Positions 35,423 to 47,239 of a DNA stretch of 56,907 nucleotides are shown here, in pieces. Numbering within the stretch: position 1 is the first letter of the stretch; each line of letters starts with the position of its first letter. This DNA comes from Chlamydiales bacterium (GTDB lineage Bacteria; Chlamydiota; Chlamydiia; Chlamydiales; VFKH01): positions 1 to 56,907 of the forward strand of contig JARLHF010000016.1 in NCBI GenBank assembly GCA_031292375.1, read 5' to 3'. The notes beneath the pieces are model-generated. The model did not search any database and was not told where the DNA came from. It worked only from the letters and a program-made list of their open reading frames with translations. Position numbers and translations under genes: made by a program.

Positions 35423-36265
35423 ATGCTGAAAAAATTTCGACCAATCACACCGGGACTGCGTCAACTTCTTTTGCCAACACTGGATCAGTTGACAAAAGTA
35501 AGTGAGAAGAGCCGTGCAACAGTAAAGCCGAACAAAGCACTGCTTAGAGTGAAAAAACGCACAGGTGGGCGCAACAACCATGGGCACATTACCTGTCGCC
35601 ATATTGGTGGTGGTCATAAAAAGAGACTTAGAGTCATTGATTTTAAGAGGGACAAAGAAAATATTCCAGCTGTTGTCTACTCTGTTGAATATGATCCTAA
35701 TCGTACTGCTCATATCGCTCTATTGCATTATGCAGATGGAGAGAAAAGATACATTATTGCGCCGCAAGGCTTGAAGAAGGGTAGCATAGTACAAACTAGT
35801 GATGAACCACCATTTAATGTTGGTTGTTGTATGAAGATGAAGTTTATGCCGCTTGGTTCTGTAATTCATAATATTGAAATGCTTCCTGGCCGTGGTGGCA
35901 AGCTTGTTAGATCAGCTGGGTTATCCGCACAGCTAATGGCAAGAAGTGGTGGAAATGTGACTTTAAGGATGCCATCTGGCGAGATGCGTATGATTAATGA
36001 AAATTGTAGAGCATCCTTTGGCGTGATTTCTAACCCAGAGCATAACTTACGTGTTGAGTCGAAAGCTGGACGTATGCGTTGGAAGGGTGTAAGACCTACT
36101 GTTCGTGGTACTGCTATGAACCCTGTTGACCACCCACACGGTGGTGGTGAGGGTAAACATAATGGTTATATTCCACAGACGCCATGGGCGATGCAGACGA
36201 AAGGATTTCGTACACGTACTAAGAGTAAGTCTAATAAGATGATTGTGAAAGACCGCAGGAAATAA
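35423..36265 (+). CDS. rplB: Ribosomal protein L2
   Basis: 280 residues from ATG 35423, favoured over a TTG two codons earlier by GTGAG six bases upstream. The conserved peptidyl-transferase-proximal motif [14 protein letters not shown] with its essential His is near the C-terminus; [20 protein letters not shown] is typical of the N-terminal part. Confidence 0.97.
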   Translation: MLKKFRPITPGLRQLLLPTLDQLTKVSEKSRATVKPNKALLRVKKRTGGRNNHGHITCRHIGGGHKKRLRVIDFKRDKENIPAVVYSVEYDPNRTAHIALLHYADGEKRYIIAPQGLKKGSIVQTSDEPPFNVGCCMKMKFMPLGSVIHNIEMLPGRGGKLVRSAGLSAQLMARSGGNVTLRMPSGEMRMINENCRASFGVISNPEHNLRVESKAGRMRWKGVRPTVRGTAMNPVDHPHGGGEGKHNGYIPQTPWAMQTKGFRTRTKSKSNKMIVKDRRK

Positions 36266-36276
36266 TAAGGATAAGT

Positions 36277-36543
36277 ATGCCTAGATCACTTAAGAAGGGT
36301 CCATTTGTTGCCCACCATCTTTTACGAAAAGTTTCAACACAAAATCAAGTTGGAACAAAGAAGCCGATTAAGACCTGGTCAAGGGGTTCTATGATTATTC
36401 CTGATATGGTAGGTCATACGTTTGAAGTGCACAATGGTCGTAAATTTATAACGGTTTTTGTGTCAGAGAATATGGTAGGTCATAAGTTAGGAGAATTTGC
36501 TCCAACGCGTGTCTTTAAAGGTCACCCCTTGAAGAAACAATAA
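36277..36543 (+). CDS. rpsS: Ribosomal protein S19
   Basis: 88 residues. RSLKKGPFV at the N-terminus and [20 protein letters not shown] with LGEFAPTR at the C-terminus are the family signature. Part of the 30S head, with S13. Confidence 0.97.
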   Translation: MPRSLKKGPFVAHHLLRKVSTQNQVGTKKPIKTWSRGSMIIPDMVGHTFEVHNGRKFITVFVSENMVGHKLGEFAPTRVFKGHPLKKQ

Positions 36544-36553
36544 GGAAAGCAGA

Positions 36554-36886
36554 ATGGAAAACGCTAAAGCTGTAACAAAATATGTGCGAATTAGTCCGCG
36601 TAAAGCGAGACTTGCTGCAGGGTTAATCAGGGGACTTCCTGTAAATGTTGCCTCGACTCAATTGCTTTACAGTAAATTGAGAGGTGGGCGCCTATTAAAG
36701 AAAACGTTGGATAGCGCGGTAGCTAATGCTGAAGCTTTGTTGGATGCTTCCCGCGATCATCTCAGGGTTCTTGAGGTTCGTATTGATTGTGGACCAACAC
36801 TTAAAAGAGCAAAACCAAAAAATCGCGGTGGACGTCACGCGATTTTGAAAAGATCAAGCCATTTCACTGTAGTAGTCGGGATTTAA
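36554..36886 (+). CDS. rplV: Ribosomal protein L22
   Basis: 110 residues. ISPRKARLAAGLIRG and the tunnel-lining hairpin region ending GRHAILKRSSHFTVVV identify it. With L4 it forms the tunnel constriction. Confidence 0.96.
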   Translation: MENAKAVTKYVRISPRKARLAAGLIRGLPVNVASTQLLYSKLRGGRLLKKTLDSAVANAEALLDASRDHLRVLEVRIDCGPTLKRAKPKNRGGRHAILKRSSHFTVVVGI

Positions 36887-36897
36887 AGGAGTAGAAT

Positions 36898-37545
36898 ATG
36901 GGTCAAAAGGTTTGTCCAATTGGGTTTCGTCTCGTTACTAATAGAAAGTGGAGATCCATTTGGTTTGCAAATAAACAAGAGTTTGGATCTCTTCTTATTG
37001 AAGATCAGGAAATTCGTCGTTTTTTAATGAAGAAACCATCGTTTGTGGGTACTTCACGGCTTACAATTCGCCGTATGAGTGAAAAGATAGAAGTGACTAT
37101 CCATACAGCAAGACCAGGGCTTGTAATTGGCAAGAAGGGTGCTGAAATAGACGTTTTAAAAGCAGATTTAAAAAAACTGCTTGGTAAGGAAGTCTGGATT
37201 GAGGTTGATGAAATTAAAAGACCTGATTTAGAAGCAAAACTTGTTGCTGAAAACATCGCAAGACAACTTGAGAAAAGGCTTCCTTTTAGAAGAGTTCTTA
37301 AGAAAGCAATGCAAGCAACTATGGATGCTGGTGCTGCTGGAATAAAGATTCTTATTTCTGGGCGTATTGGTGGTGCTGAAATTGCAAGAGATGAAGGTTA
37401 TAAAGAGGGAAAAATTCCTCTTCACACTTTACGTGCAGATATTGATTATGCTACAGCGCGTGCTGAGACAACCTATGGTACGATCGGTGTCAAGGTTTGG
37501 ATCAATAAAGGTGAAGAAGAAGTTGCTGCTGTGGTAGGAGGTTAG
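36898..37545 (+). CDS. rpsC: Ribosomal protein S3
   Basis: 215 residues. The KH type II domain shows [17 protein letters not shown]; the C-terminal domain contains [17 protein letters not shown] and [17 protein letters not shown]. It lies at the mRNA entry channel of the 30S subunit. Confidence 0.97.
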   Translation: MGQKVCPIGFRLVTNRKWRSIWFANKQEFGSLLIEDQEIRRFLMKKPSFVGTSRLTIRRMSEKIEVTIHTARPGLVIGKKGAEIDVLKADLKKLLGKEVWIEVDEIKRPDLEAKLVAENIARQLEKRLPFRRVLKKAMQATMDAGAAGIKILISGRIGGAEIARDEGYKEGKIPLHTLRADIDYATARAETTYGTIGVKVWINKGEEEVAAVVGG

Positions 37546-37547
37546 TC

Positions 37548-37967
37548 ATGGCATTAATGCCAAAGCGAACAAAATTTCGTAAGCAACAAAAAGGTCAGAT
37601 GAGCGGTATGAGCAAGGGGGGCACCTTTGTTGATTTCGGTGAGTTTGGCATGCAGGTTCTTGAGAGGGGACGTATTAGCAATAAGCAAATTGAAGCTTGT
37701 CGTATTGCAATTAATCGTCACTTTAATAGACGTGGAAAAGTTTGGATTCGTATTTTTCCAGACAAGCCTATAACAAAGAAGCCTGCAGAAGTACGTATGG
37801 GTAAGGGTAAAGGCGCTGTTGACCATTGGGTTGCGGTTGTTAGACCTGGGCGTGTTCTTTTTGAAGTAGCTAATGTACCAAGAGAGCTTGCGCAGGATGC
37901 TTTAAAAAGAGCTGCCGCAAAGCTTGGTATTAAGACAAGGTTTGTTGAAAGAGTAGAAAGAGTTTGA
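37548..37967 (+). CDS. rplP: Ribosomal protein L16
   Basis: 139 residues. [17 protein letters not shown] at the start and [18 protein letters not shown]-like sequence ([16 protein letters not shown]) are diagnostic. Late-assembling 50S protein near the A site. The gene starts two bases after rpsC ends. Confidence 0.97.
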   Translation: MALMPKRTKFRKQQKGQMSGMSKGGTFVDFGEFGMQVLERGRISNKQIEACRIAINRHFNRRGKVWIRIFPDKPITKKPAEVRMGKGKGAVDHWVAVVRPGRVLFEVANVPRELAQDALKRAAAKLGIKTRFVERVERV

Positions 37968-37974
37968 GGGTATA

Positions 37975-38181
37975 GTGAACAAGACAGAAGACCTAAGAAA
38001 CCAAAATGTGGGAGAGTTAAAAGCTCTACATAGAGATGAAAACAGAAATCTATTTGATCTTGTTAATATGGTAAGATCGACGAAAAAGTCTGAAAAACCT
38101 CATCTTATTGGCGCAAAGAAGAAAGAGATAGCTCGCATCCTTACTGTGTTGCGAGAAAAAGAACTTACACAGGTAGGATAA
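37975..38181 (+). CDS. rpmC: Ribosomal protein L29
   Basis: 68 residues from a GTG start preceded by GAGGGT. Two-helix protein with [20 protein letters not shown] and [10 protein letters not shown]. It sits beside L23 at the tunnel exit. Confidence 0.93.
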   Translation: MNKTEDLRNQNVGELKALHRDENRNLFDLVNMVRSTKKSEKPHLIGAKKKEIARILTVLREKELTQVG

Positions 38182-38188
38182 AAAAGCA

Positions 38189-38434
38189 ATGACGTCAACT
38201 ATGCGTGAAGTAAACCGAAAGGTTAAAAAAGGAACTGTTGTTTCTAACAAGATGCAAAAAACAGTGACAGTGCGAGTAGATCGTATATGCACAGATCCAA
38301 ATTATGGAAAAGTCGTGACTCGCAGTAAGAAGTATTATGCACATGATGAGTCTGGACAATTACAAATTGGTGATGAAGTGACCATTATGGAGACAAGACC
38401 TTTGTCAAAGCTAAAGCATTGGCGAGTTATATAA
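38189..38434 (+). CDS. rpsQ: Ribosomal protein S17
   Basis: 81 residues. [19 protein letters not shown] and [20 protein letters not shown] are the OB-fold signature of S17, a primary 16S rRNA binder. Confidence 0.96.
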   Translation: MTSTMREVNRKVKKGTVVSNKMQKTVTVRVDRICTDPNYGKVVTRSKKYYAHDESGQLQIGDEVTIMETRPLSKLKHWRVI

Positions 38435-38450
38435 GAGGTAGATGTAGAAC

Positions 38451-38819
38451 ATGATTCAACAAGAAACAAAGCTTAAAGTTGCTGATAATACTGGAGCTAA
38501 GCGAGTTAAGTGTTTTAAGGTCATTGGTGGCTCTAAAAGGCGATATGCTTCGGTTGGTGATGTGATTATTTGCTCGGTAAGAGATGCAGAGCCAGAGTCA
38601 AGTGCTAAACAGGGTGATGTTGTCAAAGCTGTTGTAGTACGTACTAAGAGCTATATTAGACGTAAAGATGGATCAAAGTTGCGATTTGATACAAATAGTT
38701 GTGTGTTAATAGACGATAAAGGCAATCCGCGTGGTACTCGTATATTTGGCCCTGTAGCCAGAGAAGTGCGTGATCGTGGCTATGTTAAGATTAGTTCATT
38801 AGCGCCAGAAGTGATTTAA
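38451..38819 (+). CDS. rplN: Ribosomal protein L14
   Basis: 122 residues, the standard length. [20 protein letters not shown] and the C-terminal [20 protein letters not shown] are diagnostic. Forms an inter-subunit bridge with 16S rRNA and is the RsfS binding site. Confidence 0.97.
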   Translation: MIQQETKLKVADNTGAKRVKCFKVIGGSKRRYASVGDVIICSVRDAEPESSAKQGDVVKAVVVRTKSYIRRKDGSKLRFDTNSCVLIDDKGNPRGTRIFGPVAREVRDRGYVKISSLAPEVI

Positions 38820-38850
38820 GTGTGGGTAGATGCATGAAAAAGGTGAGGCA

Positions 38851-39180
38851 ATGAGCAAACATATACGACAAGGCGATAAGGTAATCGCTATTGCAGGAAA
38901 TCACAAAGGTAGAGTTGGCAAAGTGATTTCTAGACAGGGAGAAAGGGTTGTTGTTGAAGGGCTTAATGTGCGTAAAAAACATGCTAAGCGTACACAACAA
39001 GCTGCAGGAAGTATCATTGAGAAAGAGATGCCTCTTCATATATCGAATCTTAAGGTAGTTTCAGATGATGGCAAGCCAGTAAAATTAAGAGTAAGGTTTA
39101 ATGCCGAAAATGAAAAAGAGTTGTATTACACAAATGGTAAGCAACATGTTCATTATCGCCAAGTAAAAACATCTAAGTAA
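38851..39180 (+). CDS. rplX: Ribosomal protein L24
   Basis: 109 residues from ATG 38851, chosen because AAGGTGAGG lies just upstream and the product then begins [11 protein letters not shown]; an ATG at 38830 would add seven non-conserved residues. KOW motif [18 protein letters not shown]. One of the two assembly-initiator proteins of the 50S subunit. Confidence 0.94.
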   Translation: MSKHIRQGDKVIAIAGNHKGRVGKVISRQGERVVVEGLNVRKKHAKRTQQAAGSIIEKEMPLHISNLKVVSDDGKPVKLRVRFNAENEKELYYTNGKQHVHYRQVKTSK

Positions 39181-39181
39181 A

Positions 39182-39751
39182 GTGATGATGGGAATGTCTA
39201 GGTTAAGGAAAAAATACAGAGAAGAAATTATCCAGGTAATGAAGGATAAGTTTGGCTATAAAAATGCTATGTTAGTTCCAGCCTTGAAAAAGGTTGTTAT
39301 TAGCATGGGGCTTGCAGAAGCATCTAAAGATAGAAATTCAATACAGGATTGTGTAAACGAGCTTACTCTTATATCTGGACAAAAACCAATATTGACTAAG
39401 GCACGCACATCTATTTCCAATTTTAAGCTTCGTGAGGGCCAAACAATTGGTGCAAAAGTTACTCTTCGTGGCAAACGAATGTTTGACTTTTTAGATCGTT
39501 TCTTTAATATTGTTACTCCACGCATTCGTGACTTTAGAGGGTTTGAGTCAAAGTGCGATGGAAGAGGAAACTATTCACTAGGCCTTGAAGATCAACAGAT
39601 TTTTCCAGAGTTGAATTTAGATATGGTTAAAAGAACACAGGGAATGAATGTTACTTTTGTTACAAGTGCAGCAACAGATGATGAATGCGTTCAGTTGTTG
39701 AGCTTGTTAGGACTGCCTTTTAGTCAACCCCTTAATAGTGTCACTAAATAA
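39182..39751 (+). CDS. rplE: Ribosomal protein L5
   Basis: Up to 189 residues; starts at 39182 (GTG), 39185, 39188 or 39194 (giving [11 protein letters not shown], the form closest to Chlamydia L5) are all possible. [20 protein letters not shown] and [20 protein letters not shown] are diagnostic. Binds 5S rRNA in the central protuberance. Confidence 0.94.
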   Translation: MMMGMSRLRKKYREEIIQVMKDKFGYKNAMLVPALKKVVISMGLAEASKDRNSIQDCVNELTLISGQKPILTKARTSISNFKLREGQTIGAKVTLRGKRMFDFLDRFFNIVTPRIRDFRGFESKCDGRGNYSLGLEDQQIFPELNLDMVKRTQGMNVTFVTSAATDDECVQLLSLLGLPFSQPLNSVTK

Positions 39752-39776
39752 AAGTGTAATGGAGCGAAAGAACTAG

Positions 39777-40178
39777 ATGTCATCAACAAATGATCCAATA
39801 TCAGATCTTCTTACACGTATTCGTAATGCAGTGCTTGCAAGGCATAGATACGTCGATATTTTAAATAGCCGCATGGCCAAGAGCATTGTTGCTATTTTAA
39901 AAGAGCAAGGTTTTATTGAAAACTTTATGGTTAAAGAAGACAATAAGCAGGGTGTAATTCGTGTCTTGCTTAAATATACTGAAGGAAGACGATCTGTAAT
40001 CAATGGCTTAAGAAGAATTTCTAAGCCAGGTTTACGGAAGTATGTCAACCATGCAGCCATTCCTTTGGTTTGTGGTGGACTTGGAATTTCAATCGTTTCT
40101 ACTTCAAAAGGTGTTTTAGCAGGTCATATAGCGAGAAAAGATAGAGCGGGCGGCGAGCTGCTTTGTTATGTTTGGTAA
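39777..40178 (+). CDS. rpsH: Ribosomal protein S8
   Basis: 133 residues. NDPISDLLTRIRNAVLARH at the N-terminus and STSKGVLAGHIARKDRAGGE at the C-terminus are diagnostic. It follows rplE directly: rpsN (S14), found here in many bacteria, is absent, as in Chlamydia. GGAG precedes the start. Confidence 0.96.
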   Translation: MSSTNDPISDLLTRIRNAVLARHRYVDILNSRMAKSIVAILKEQGFIENFMVKEDNKQGVIRVLLKYTEGRRSVINGLRRISKPGLRKYVNHAAIPLVCGGLGISIVSTSKGVLAGHIARKDRAGGELLCYVW

Positions 40179-40197
40179 GATGTAAGGAGTAAATGCG

Positions 40198-40737
40198 ATG
40201 TCTCGTTTAGGTAAATTACCAATATCTGTTCCAAAGGGCGTACAAGTCAAGATGGACGGAAATAAGATTACAGTGAAAGGGCCAAAGGGTTCTTTAACTA
40301 AAGAAGTAATTAAAGAAATTCAGGTTCAAGTTTCGCCAGAGGAAGTTGTTGTGTCTCTTACTGATGAGGCAGCCCAGATGGGAAATTTTCATGGCCTTTG
40401 GAGACAGCTGATTAACAACATGGTTCTTGGCACTACAGTAGGATTTGAGAAAAAGCTTCAGATGATTGGTGTGGGCTATAGGGCAGCTGTTCAAGGACGA
40501 GTTCTGGATGTGCAGGTTGGCTATTCTCATCCTACACAAGTTGCTATCCCTGAAGGAATTGAAGTTAAAGTAGAAAAAAATACTGCGATTAGTATCACAG
40601 GAATTGACAAACAGAAAGTTGGACAGTTCGCTGCTAATGTACGCTCTTTTAGACCTCCAGAGCCTTATAAGGGTAAGGGGATTCGTTATGAAGAAGAGTA
40701 CGTAAGACGCAAAGCTGGAAAATCTGGTAAGAAGTAA
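40198..40737 (+). CDS. rplF: Ribosomal protein L6
   Basis: 179 residues. Two similar domains; the C-terminal PPEPYKGKGIRYEEEYVRRK is the family signature. Located at the base of the L7/L12 stalk. Confidence 0.97.
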   Translation: MSRLGKLPISVPKGVQVKMDGNKITVKGPKGSLTKEVIKEIQVQVSPEEVVVSLTDEAAQMGNFHGLWRQLINNMVLGTTVGFEKKLQMIGVGYRAAVQGRVLDVQVGYSHPTQVAIPEGIEVKVEKNTAISITGIDKQKVGQFAANVRSFRPPEPYKGKGIRYEEEYVRRKAGKSGKK

Positions 40738-40750
40738 TGAGGGTTATTTA

Positions 40751-41122
40751 ATGGATAGTAGTTTATCAAAAACTATTTATAAACGCCATAAGCGTGCTCA
40801 AAGAGTTAGAAAAAAGTTGAGAGGGTGTGCTAAGAGACCTAGACTTTGTGTTGTCAAAACAAATGCACATATTATTGTTCAGCTTATTGATGATGAACAA
40901 GGGCTAACTTTGGGCTCGACTTCTACGTTTGCTAAAGAATTTCGAGATACGGAATTTTGCAGAAGAAACAAAAAGTCTGCGCGCCGTATTGGTGAACGTA
41001 TAGCGCTGATAGCCAAAGAAAAGAATATCGAAAGTGTAATTTTTGATCGCGGCGCCTCAAAGTATCATGGAGTCATTGCAGCAGTAGCTGATGGTGCTCG
41101 TGAATCTGGGCTTCAAATATAA
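40751..41122 (+). CDS. rplR: Ribosomal protein L18
   Basis: 123 residues. RPRLCVVKTNAHIIVQLID (here KRPRLCVVKTNAHI) and FDRGASKYHGVIAAVADGAR are diagnostic. Binds 5S rRNA with L5. Confidence 0.96.
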   Translation: MDSSLSKTIYKRHKRAQRVRKKLRGCAKRPRLCVVKTNAHIIVQLIDDEQGLTLGSTSTFAKEFRDTEFCRRNKKSARRIGERIALIAKEKNIESVIFDRGASKYHGVIAAVADGARESGLQI

Positions 41123-41144
41123 CTACATTTATTTAAGGGTCATG

Positions 41145-41642
41145 ATGTCAAATCATAAAGAGAAGCACAAAGAAGAAAATAGTTCTATAGAAGAAAAAGT
41201 TCTCTACATTAATCGCTGCTCAAAAGTGGTTAAGGGGGGAAGAAAATTTAGCTTTTCAGCACTTATACTTGTAGGTGATGGTGAGGGTAATGTAGGATAT
41301 GGGTTTGCTAAGGCAAATGAACTATCAGATTCTATTAGAAAAGGTGGAGAAGCAGCTCGCAAGAGCTTGAATTCTTATGAACTAGAAGGGACTACCATTC
41401 CTCATGAAATTGTTGTTGAGTACGATGGGTCTCGTTTACTTCTTAAGCCAGCGCCAGAAGGTACTGGAATTATCGCAGGGTCTAAAGTGCGCGCTGTGTT
41501 GGAGCTTGCTGGTATAAAAGATGTTATTGCAAAGAGTTTGGGGTCAAACCATCCAATTAATCAGGTTAAAGCTACATTTAAAGCGTTATCGCTTCTTAGA
41601 AATCGTCAGAAAGCCTTACAGTCAAGAGGAATTTCATGCTAA
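41145..41642 (+). CDS. rpsE: Ribosomal protein S5
   Basis: 165 residues from ATG 41145 (41142 also possible), with AAGGG five bases upstream; a longer open frame reaching into rplR is not expected to be used. VVKGGRKFSFSALILVGDGE and GNVGYGFAKANE identify it. Role in decoding accuracy. No rpmD (L30) follows, as in other Chlamydiota. Confidence 0.96.
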   Translation: MSNHKEKHKEENSSIEEKVLYINRCSKVVKGGRKFSFSALILVGDGEGNVGYGFAKANELSDSIRKGGEAARKSLNSYELEGTTIPHEIVVEYDGSRLLLKPAPEGTGIIAGSKVRAVLELAGIKDVIAKSLGSNHPINQVKATFKALSLLRNRQKALQSRGISC

Positions 41643-42091
41643 CATTACATACCTTAAAAAACACATCAAGGCCGTGTAAAGCCCCTAAACGTGTTGGACG
41701 TGGCCGAGGTTCAAAACTTGGAAAAACGTGCGGTAGAGGAAATAAGGGTGCGGGTTCTCGTTCAGGTTATAAAGAAAGGCACAGTTACGAGGGCGGGCAG
41801 TTTCGTCTTTTTAGAAAGCTTCCTGTTAGAGGGTTTTCTAATGCTGCTTTTAAAGAAGAATTTTATGTAATCAACCTTGGTCAAATAAATGAGTGGTTTG
41901 ATGACGGGGATACGATTAATGAAACATCGCTTCGAGATAGAAAGTTAGTCAAGGGTCGTGTTGACGGTATTAAGATTCTTGGTGATGGTAAGATTCAGAA
42001 GAAGGTAATTATAGAAGCGCATGCATTTTCATCTTCTGCAAAAGAAAAGTTAGATGCTGCTGGTATTTCTTATTCAGTTGCATCTGTTTAA
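41636..42091 (+). CDS. rplO: Ribosomal protein L15
   Basis: 151 residues. The Gly/Arg-rich N-terminal extension GRGRGSKLGKTCGRGNKGAG and FEGGQ-like SYEGGQFRLFRKLPVRGF are diagnostic. It overlaps the end of rpsE by seven bases. Confidence 0.96.
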   Translation: MLTLHTLKNTSRPCKAPKRVGRGRGSKLGKTCGRGNKGAGSRSGYKERHSYEGGQFRLFRKLPVRGFSNAAFKEEFYVINLGQINEWFDDGDTINETSLRDRKLVKGRVDGIKILGDGKIQKKVIIEAHAFSSSAKEKLDAAGISYSVASV

Positions 42092-42176
42092 GACGCTGTT
42101 TTGATATGTTTGGGCCGGAAAATGCAAGTCCGGTGTTCACTTTTTGATTAATTATGTGCTTAGGGCTGCTATATCA

Positions 42177-43550
42177 ATGTTTGAGAGTTTTGCACGAGTT
42201 TTTCGTATACCTGAGTTGAGAGAGAAGATTTTATTTACTCTTTTGATGTTAGTTGTTTGCCGTTTGGGAGGATTTATTCCTGTACCCGGCATTAATGGTG
42301 AGGTTGCATTAAGTTATTTTAAGAATGTTACGGGTGGCGGGCAAAATTTATTTCAGTTAGTTGATATTTTTTCTGGTGGTGCATTTTCTCAGATGACTGT
42401 GACAGCATTGTCAGTAGTGCCCTACATTTCAGCCTCGATTATTATGCAGCTTTTAACAGCGCTCATTCCTAGTTTACAGAGGGAAATTAAGGAAAACAGT
42501 GAAGTTGGTAAGAGAAAAATTGGGAAATGGACTCGTTTTGCAACATTATTTTTAGCGCTTTTTCAAGCTGGATTGTTTGCAAAATATGCAATTCAGATGA
42601 ACCTTACTCAACCTGGGATAGTTGTGGGTGAGCTTGCCTCTTCGCACATCTTTGGAGTTCCTGTCTTGTTTTACGTAGTTGTTATGATAACAATGACTTC
42701 GGGAACGTTATTCCTTATGTGGGTAGGCGAACAAATTACTGAGAAAGGTATTGGCAATGGTATTAGTTTGATTATTATGATCGGCATTCTATCTTCACTA
42801 CCTACAACGATTGGTTCAGTTATTAAACAGTTAAATTTGGATTCTCAGGTTACAGGGCAACTGACATTTTCTTCTCTTGTAGTCTTGCTTGGCGTTTTTG
42901 TCTTTGTCATATTGACAACTATTTTGATTATACAAGGACAGAGAAAGATCCCTCTTCAATATGCTAGAAGGGTTGTTGGAAGGAGAGAAGTTCAAGGAGG
43001 GAATGCTTATATCCCTTTAAAAATTAACTATGCAGGGGTTATACCGGTCATTTTTGCATCATCTTTGTTGATGTTTCCAGCGACCATCGGACAATTTATT
43101 GGTGTAGGTTCTTGGATCGGTGATTTTGCAAATATGTTAACACCTGGAAACTGGTTGTACATGGTGTTTTTTGTAATGTTTATTTTGTTTTTCACGTATT
43201 TTTGGACAGCAACACAGTTTCATCCAGAGCAAATAGCTTCTGATATGAAGAAAAATGGTGCTTTTATACCAGGAGTAAGGCAAGGCAAGCCAACTCAAGA
43301 CTATCTTGAGTCCGTGATGAATAGGGTGACATTGATTGGTGCTATTTTTTTAGCTTTGATTGCCATTTTACCTACCATCGTCGGAGCTGTTCTTGGAGTA
43401 GATCAGACGATAAGCTATTTCTTTGGAGGGACCGCTCTCCTTATTTTAGTGGGTGTGGTTTTAGATACAATGAAGCAGATTGAATCTCATCTGCTAATGA
43501 AACGTTATGACGGTTTCATGAAAAAAGGGAGAGTAATGAGGGGGCGCTAA
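42177..43550 (+). CDS. secY: Protein translocase subunit SecY
   Basis: 457 residues from ATG 42177 ([18 protein letters not shown]), which aligns with known SecY starts; an in-frame TTG at 42144 adds 11 unlikely residues. Ten transmembrane segments. [31 protein letters not shown]-type plug/TM2 region and the cytoplasmic loop [10 protein letters not shown] are characteristic. It forms the membrane pore of the Sec pathway used by all signal-peptide proteins here. A CCGGA/TCCGG hairpin (42114-42133) lies between rplO and secY. Confidence 0.96.
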   Translation: MFESFARVFRIPELREKILFTLLMLVVCRLGGFIPVPGINGEVALSYFKNVTGGGQNLFQLVDIFSGGAFSQMTVTALSVVPYISASIIMQLLTALIPSLQREIKENSEVGKRKIGKWTRFATLFLALFQAGLFAKYAIQMNLTQPGIVVGELASSHIFGVPVLFYVVVMITMTSGTLFLMWVGEQITEKGIGNGISLIIMIGILSSLPTTIGSVIKQLNLDSQVTGQLTFSSLVVLLGVFVFVILTTILIIQGQRKIPLQYARRVVGRREVQGGNAYIPLKINYAGVIPVIFASSLLMFPATIGQFIGVGSWIGDFANMLTPGNWLYMVFFVMFILFFTYFWTATQFHPEQIASDMKKNGAFIPGVRQGKPTQDYLESVMNRVTLIGAIFLALIAILPTIVGAVLGVDQTISYFFGGTALLILVGVVLDTMKQIESHLLMKRYDGFMKKGRVMRGR

Positions 43551-43638
43551 TGTAGCATTTTCCTCAAAAGAACTCCTCTTGTTATTTATGATGCTATATG
43601 ATAGCATGTGTGCTTTATTTTTAAAACGGATGTAACCG

Positions 43639-44007
43639 ATGCCTAGAATAATAGGAATTGATATTCCAAATGATAAACGATTAGAAGTAAGTCTGACATA
43701 TCTGTATGGTATTGGGCGTAATCTTTCAAAGGAACTGATTAGTAAGTTAGGGCTTGATCCTAACATGCGTGCTGGAAAGTTGACGGATGAAGATGTTGCT
43801 CGAATCAATGGTGTGCTTCAGGAAGAGTATGTTGTAGAAGGCGATTTGCGCAGGCAAGTTCAAAACAATATCAAACGATTAATAAGTATACATTCTTATC
43901 GAGGTATGCGTCACAAAGTCGGTTTACCTGTCAGAGGACAGAGAACAAAGACAAACGCAAGAACGAGAAAAGGGCGTCGTAAGACGGTCGCTAATAAGAA
44001 GAAATAG
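43639..44007 (+). CDS. rpsM: Ribosomal protein S13
   Basis: 122 residues. [20 protein letters not shown] at the start and [18 protein letters not shown] at the C-terminus are diagnostic. It follows secY directly; rpmJ, map, adk and infA are not present here. The 88-base gap after secY may hold a promoter for the alpha operon. Confidence 0.96.
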   Translation: MPRIIGIDIPNDKRLEVSLTYLYGIGRNLSKELISKLGLDPNMRAGKLTDEDVARINGVLQEEYVVEGDLRRQVQNNIKRLISIHSYRGMRHKVGLPVRGQRTKTNARTRKGRRKTVANKKK

Positions 44008-44027
44008 TTGATATAGGAGTCAATATT

Positions 44028-44438
44028 TTGAGCAAGCAAGTAGCTTCGACAAAAAAACCGAATGTAAAGGTTAAAAGAAAACAGGCAAGACACGTGCCTG
44101 TGGGTGTTGCTCATGTAAAGGCAACATTTAATAATACAATTGTTGTCATTACAGATCCTGCTGGCAGCGTCTTATCATGGGCTTCTGCTGGTAAAGTGAA
44201 CTTTTCTGGTTCACGTAAATCTTCTGCCTTTGCAGCGACTGTAGCAGCTCAAGATGCAGCTAAGACGGCTATGTCTATGGGAATGAAAGAAATTGAAGTA
44301 AATTTAAAAGGACCTGGAGCTGGTCGTGAGTCGGCTGTGCGCGGACTTCAAAGTTCAGGGCTTTTAATTTCTGTGATACGAGATAAGACACCCGTGCCTC
44401 ACAATGGTTGCAGGCCACGTAAGCGTAGACGTGTCTAA
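44028..44438 (+). CDS. rpsK: Ribosomal protein S11
   Basis: 136 residues from a TTG start with TAGGAG upstream. [20 protein letters not shown] and the C-terminal [16 protein letters not shown] are diagnostic. 30S platform protein. Confidence 0.96.
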   Translation: MSKQVASTKKPNVKVKRKQARHVPVGVAHVKATFNNTIVVITDPAGSVLSWASAGKVNFSGSRKSSAFAATVAAQDAAKTAMSMGMKEIEVNLKGPGAGRESAVRGLQSSGLLISVIRDKTPVPHNGCRPRKRRRV

Positions 44439-44494
44439 GAAAAGTTACGCATAAGTGACTATGTATATCTAACAGTTGAAAGTGGAGTTGGTTC

Positions 44495-45589
44495 ATGTCG
44501 GTTCTTTATGGCAAATTTGAAATGCCAGAAAAAATTACTGTTGAGGAGAAAAAAGGGGTTTCCTTTTGTAGATTTATTGCAGAGCCCTTTGAAAGAGGGT
44601 TTGGCCATACTATAGGGAACTCTCTTCGGCGCATGTTGCTTACTTCATTAGAGGCACCCGCAATCATATCTTTTTATATGGAAGGGGTTCCACATGAGTA
44701 TATGGCAATTGATGGTGTTGTTGAAGATGTGACTAATATCATCCTTAACATTAAAGGTGCTTTGTTGCGTAGAGCTCCTTCAGAAGAGCATTACAATTTT
44801 AGGGGTCATAGGGTGGTCTCTAAAATTTTAACGATCACTGCTGAAGATCTTGAGAAAAAAGGACAGGTAAGAGTAACTTTAGGCGATATTGCAGGGGGCA
44901 ATAGTGATTTTGATGTTGTTAATCCAGATCACTATTTATTTACTGTAACAAAGCCGATGACAAAGCGTGTTGATTTTAAAGTTGCCGTTGGCAGAGGATA
45001 TGTTCCTTCAGAGCGTCATGTCATTTTAGATAGAATAACAGATGAAATTGTTATCGATTCAGCGTTTTCACCTGTACGCTTAGTAAGTTACTATGTTGAA
45101 AACACACGTGTTGGTCAGGATACAGACTACGATCGTTTAATTCTTGAAATTACGACAGATGGTAGAGTAACTGCTGAAGAGGCACTTTCTTATGCAACAC
45201 AAATTGGTATTAAGCATTTTGAAGTTTTTAATAAAGTACAAAAACATCAGCTTATTTTTGAGCAGGAAGAAATTTTAGAAGATTCAGATAGGGATGAGAT
45301 CTTACAAAAACTCGCATTACGTATAGGTGAGATTGAATTATCTGTACGTAGCACAAATTGTTTAAATGGTGCTGAGATTGAGTTTATAGGTGAGCTGGTT
45401 GTTCGTGCTGAGTCTGAAATGTTAAAGTTTAGAAATTTTGGCAAGAAATCGCTTAATGAAATTAAAGCTAAATTAATGGAAATGGGTTTACATCTCGGTA
45501 TGGATCTTGCTAAATATGGTATCACTAGAGATAATGTTAGAGATATTATTTTGGCATATATTCAAGAGATTCAAGGTAAGGAAGAATGA
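44495..45589 (+). CDS. rpoA: RNA polymerase alpha subunit
   Basis: 364 residues. N-terminal assembly domain ([20 protein letters not shown]) and a C-terminal domain (about 295-355, [20 protein letters not shown]) that contacts DNA UP elements and activators. GTTGG precedes the start. It is coupled to rplQ by a four-base overlap. Confidence 0.97.
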   Translation: MSVLYGKFEMPEKITVEEKKGVSFCRFIAEPFERGFGHTIGNSLRRMLLTSLEAPAIISFYMEGVPHEYMAIDGVVEDVTNIILNIKGALLRRAPSEEHYNFRGHRVVSKILTITAEDLEKKGQVRVTLGDIAGGNSDFDVVNPDHYLFTVTKPMTKRVDFKVAVGRGYVPSERHVILDRITDEIVIDSAFSPVRLVSYYVENTRVGQDTDYDRLILEITTDGRVTAEEALSYATQIGIKHFEVFNKVQKHQLIFEQEEILEDSDRDEILQKLALRIGEIELSVRSTNCLNGAEIEFIGELVVRAESEMLKFRNFGKKSLNEIKAKLMEMGLHLGMDLAKYGITRDNVRDIILAYIQEIQGKEE

Positions 45590-46020
45590 GACATCGTAAA
45601 GCTACTTTTAAAGTTGGACGAACAGGTGCGCACAGACGTTGTATGATTGCGAACATGTTAAAGTCGTTAATTATTAATGGTCGTATTCAAACCACAATCA
45701 CAAAGGCTAAAGAGCTTCGCAGACATGCGGATAGAATGGTTACGTTAGCTAAAAAGAATGATTTGGCTAGTAGACGACTTGCAATTGCTAAGTTGATGGT
45801 TGTGTTTAATTCACTAACGCCTAAGGAAGCAAGGGCTGCAACTAAAGACCAAGACAAAAGTTCTTATAATAATGATAGACTTGTTATTGGAAAGCTTTTT
45901 GACGATTTAGGTACCCGTTTTGCTACCCGTCAGGGCGGTTATACGCGTATCATACGTATGCCAAATGTAAGACAGGGTGACAGTGCTCCAGTATGCCTAC
46001 TTGAGTATTTAACCGAATAA
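45586..46020 (+). CDS. rplQ: Ribosomal protein L17
   Basis: 144 residues. [20 protein letters not shown] and [20 protein letters not shown] are diagnostic. It is the last gene of the ribosomal cluster; a hairpin follows at 46042-46068. Confidence 0.96.
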   Translation: MRHRKATFKVGRTGAHRRCMIANMLKSLIINGRIQTTITKAKELRRHADRMVTLAKKNDLASRRLAIAKLMVVFNSLTPKEARAATKDQDKSSYNNDRLVIGKLFDDLGTRFATRQGGYTRIIRMPNVRQGDSAPVCLLEYLTE

Positions 46021-46041
46021 TTCCTTCTAATAAGTATGACC

Positions 46042-46068
46042 TACAGCTTTTCATTTTGAAAAGCTGTA
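46042..46068 (+). terminator. Hairpin after rplQ, probable terminator
   Basis: Arms TACAGCTTTTCA and TGAAAAGCTGTA are perfectly complementary around a short loop. There is no good T-run, so it may instead be an RNA-stabilising end. Confidence 0.55.
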
Positions 46069-46152
46069 CCATAAACTTTCCAAAGATAACAATTTTTTCA
46101 TGTTCTTTGTTTTTGCTTGCAGCGCGCCTTTTTTTTCTTTATAGTTTGGTAG

Positions 46153-47196
<1,044 letters not shown>

Positions 47197-47239
47197 TCTT
47201 GAACAGGTTTATAAAACGATTTAACAATGGATTAAGCCA

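Noticed and set aside
41091-41144. Longer S5 protein starting inside rplR
   Set aside because: It would add non-conserved residues; AAGGG before 41142/41145 and homologue length support the short form.
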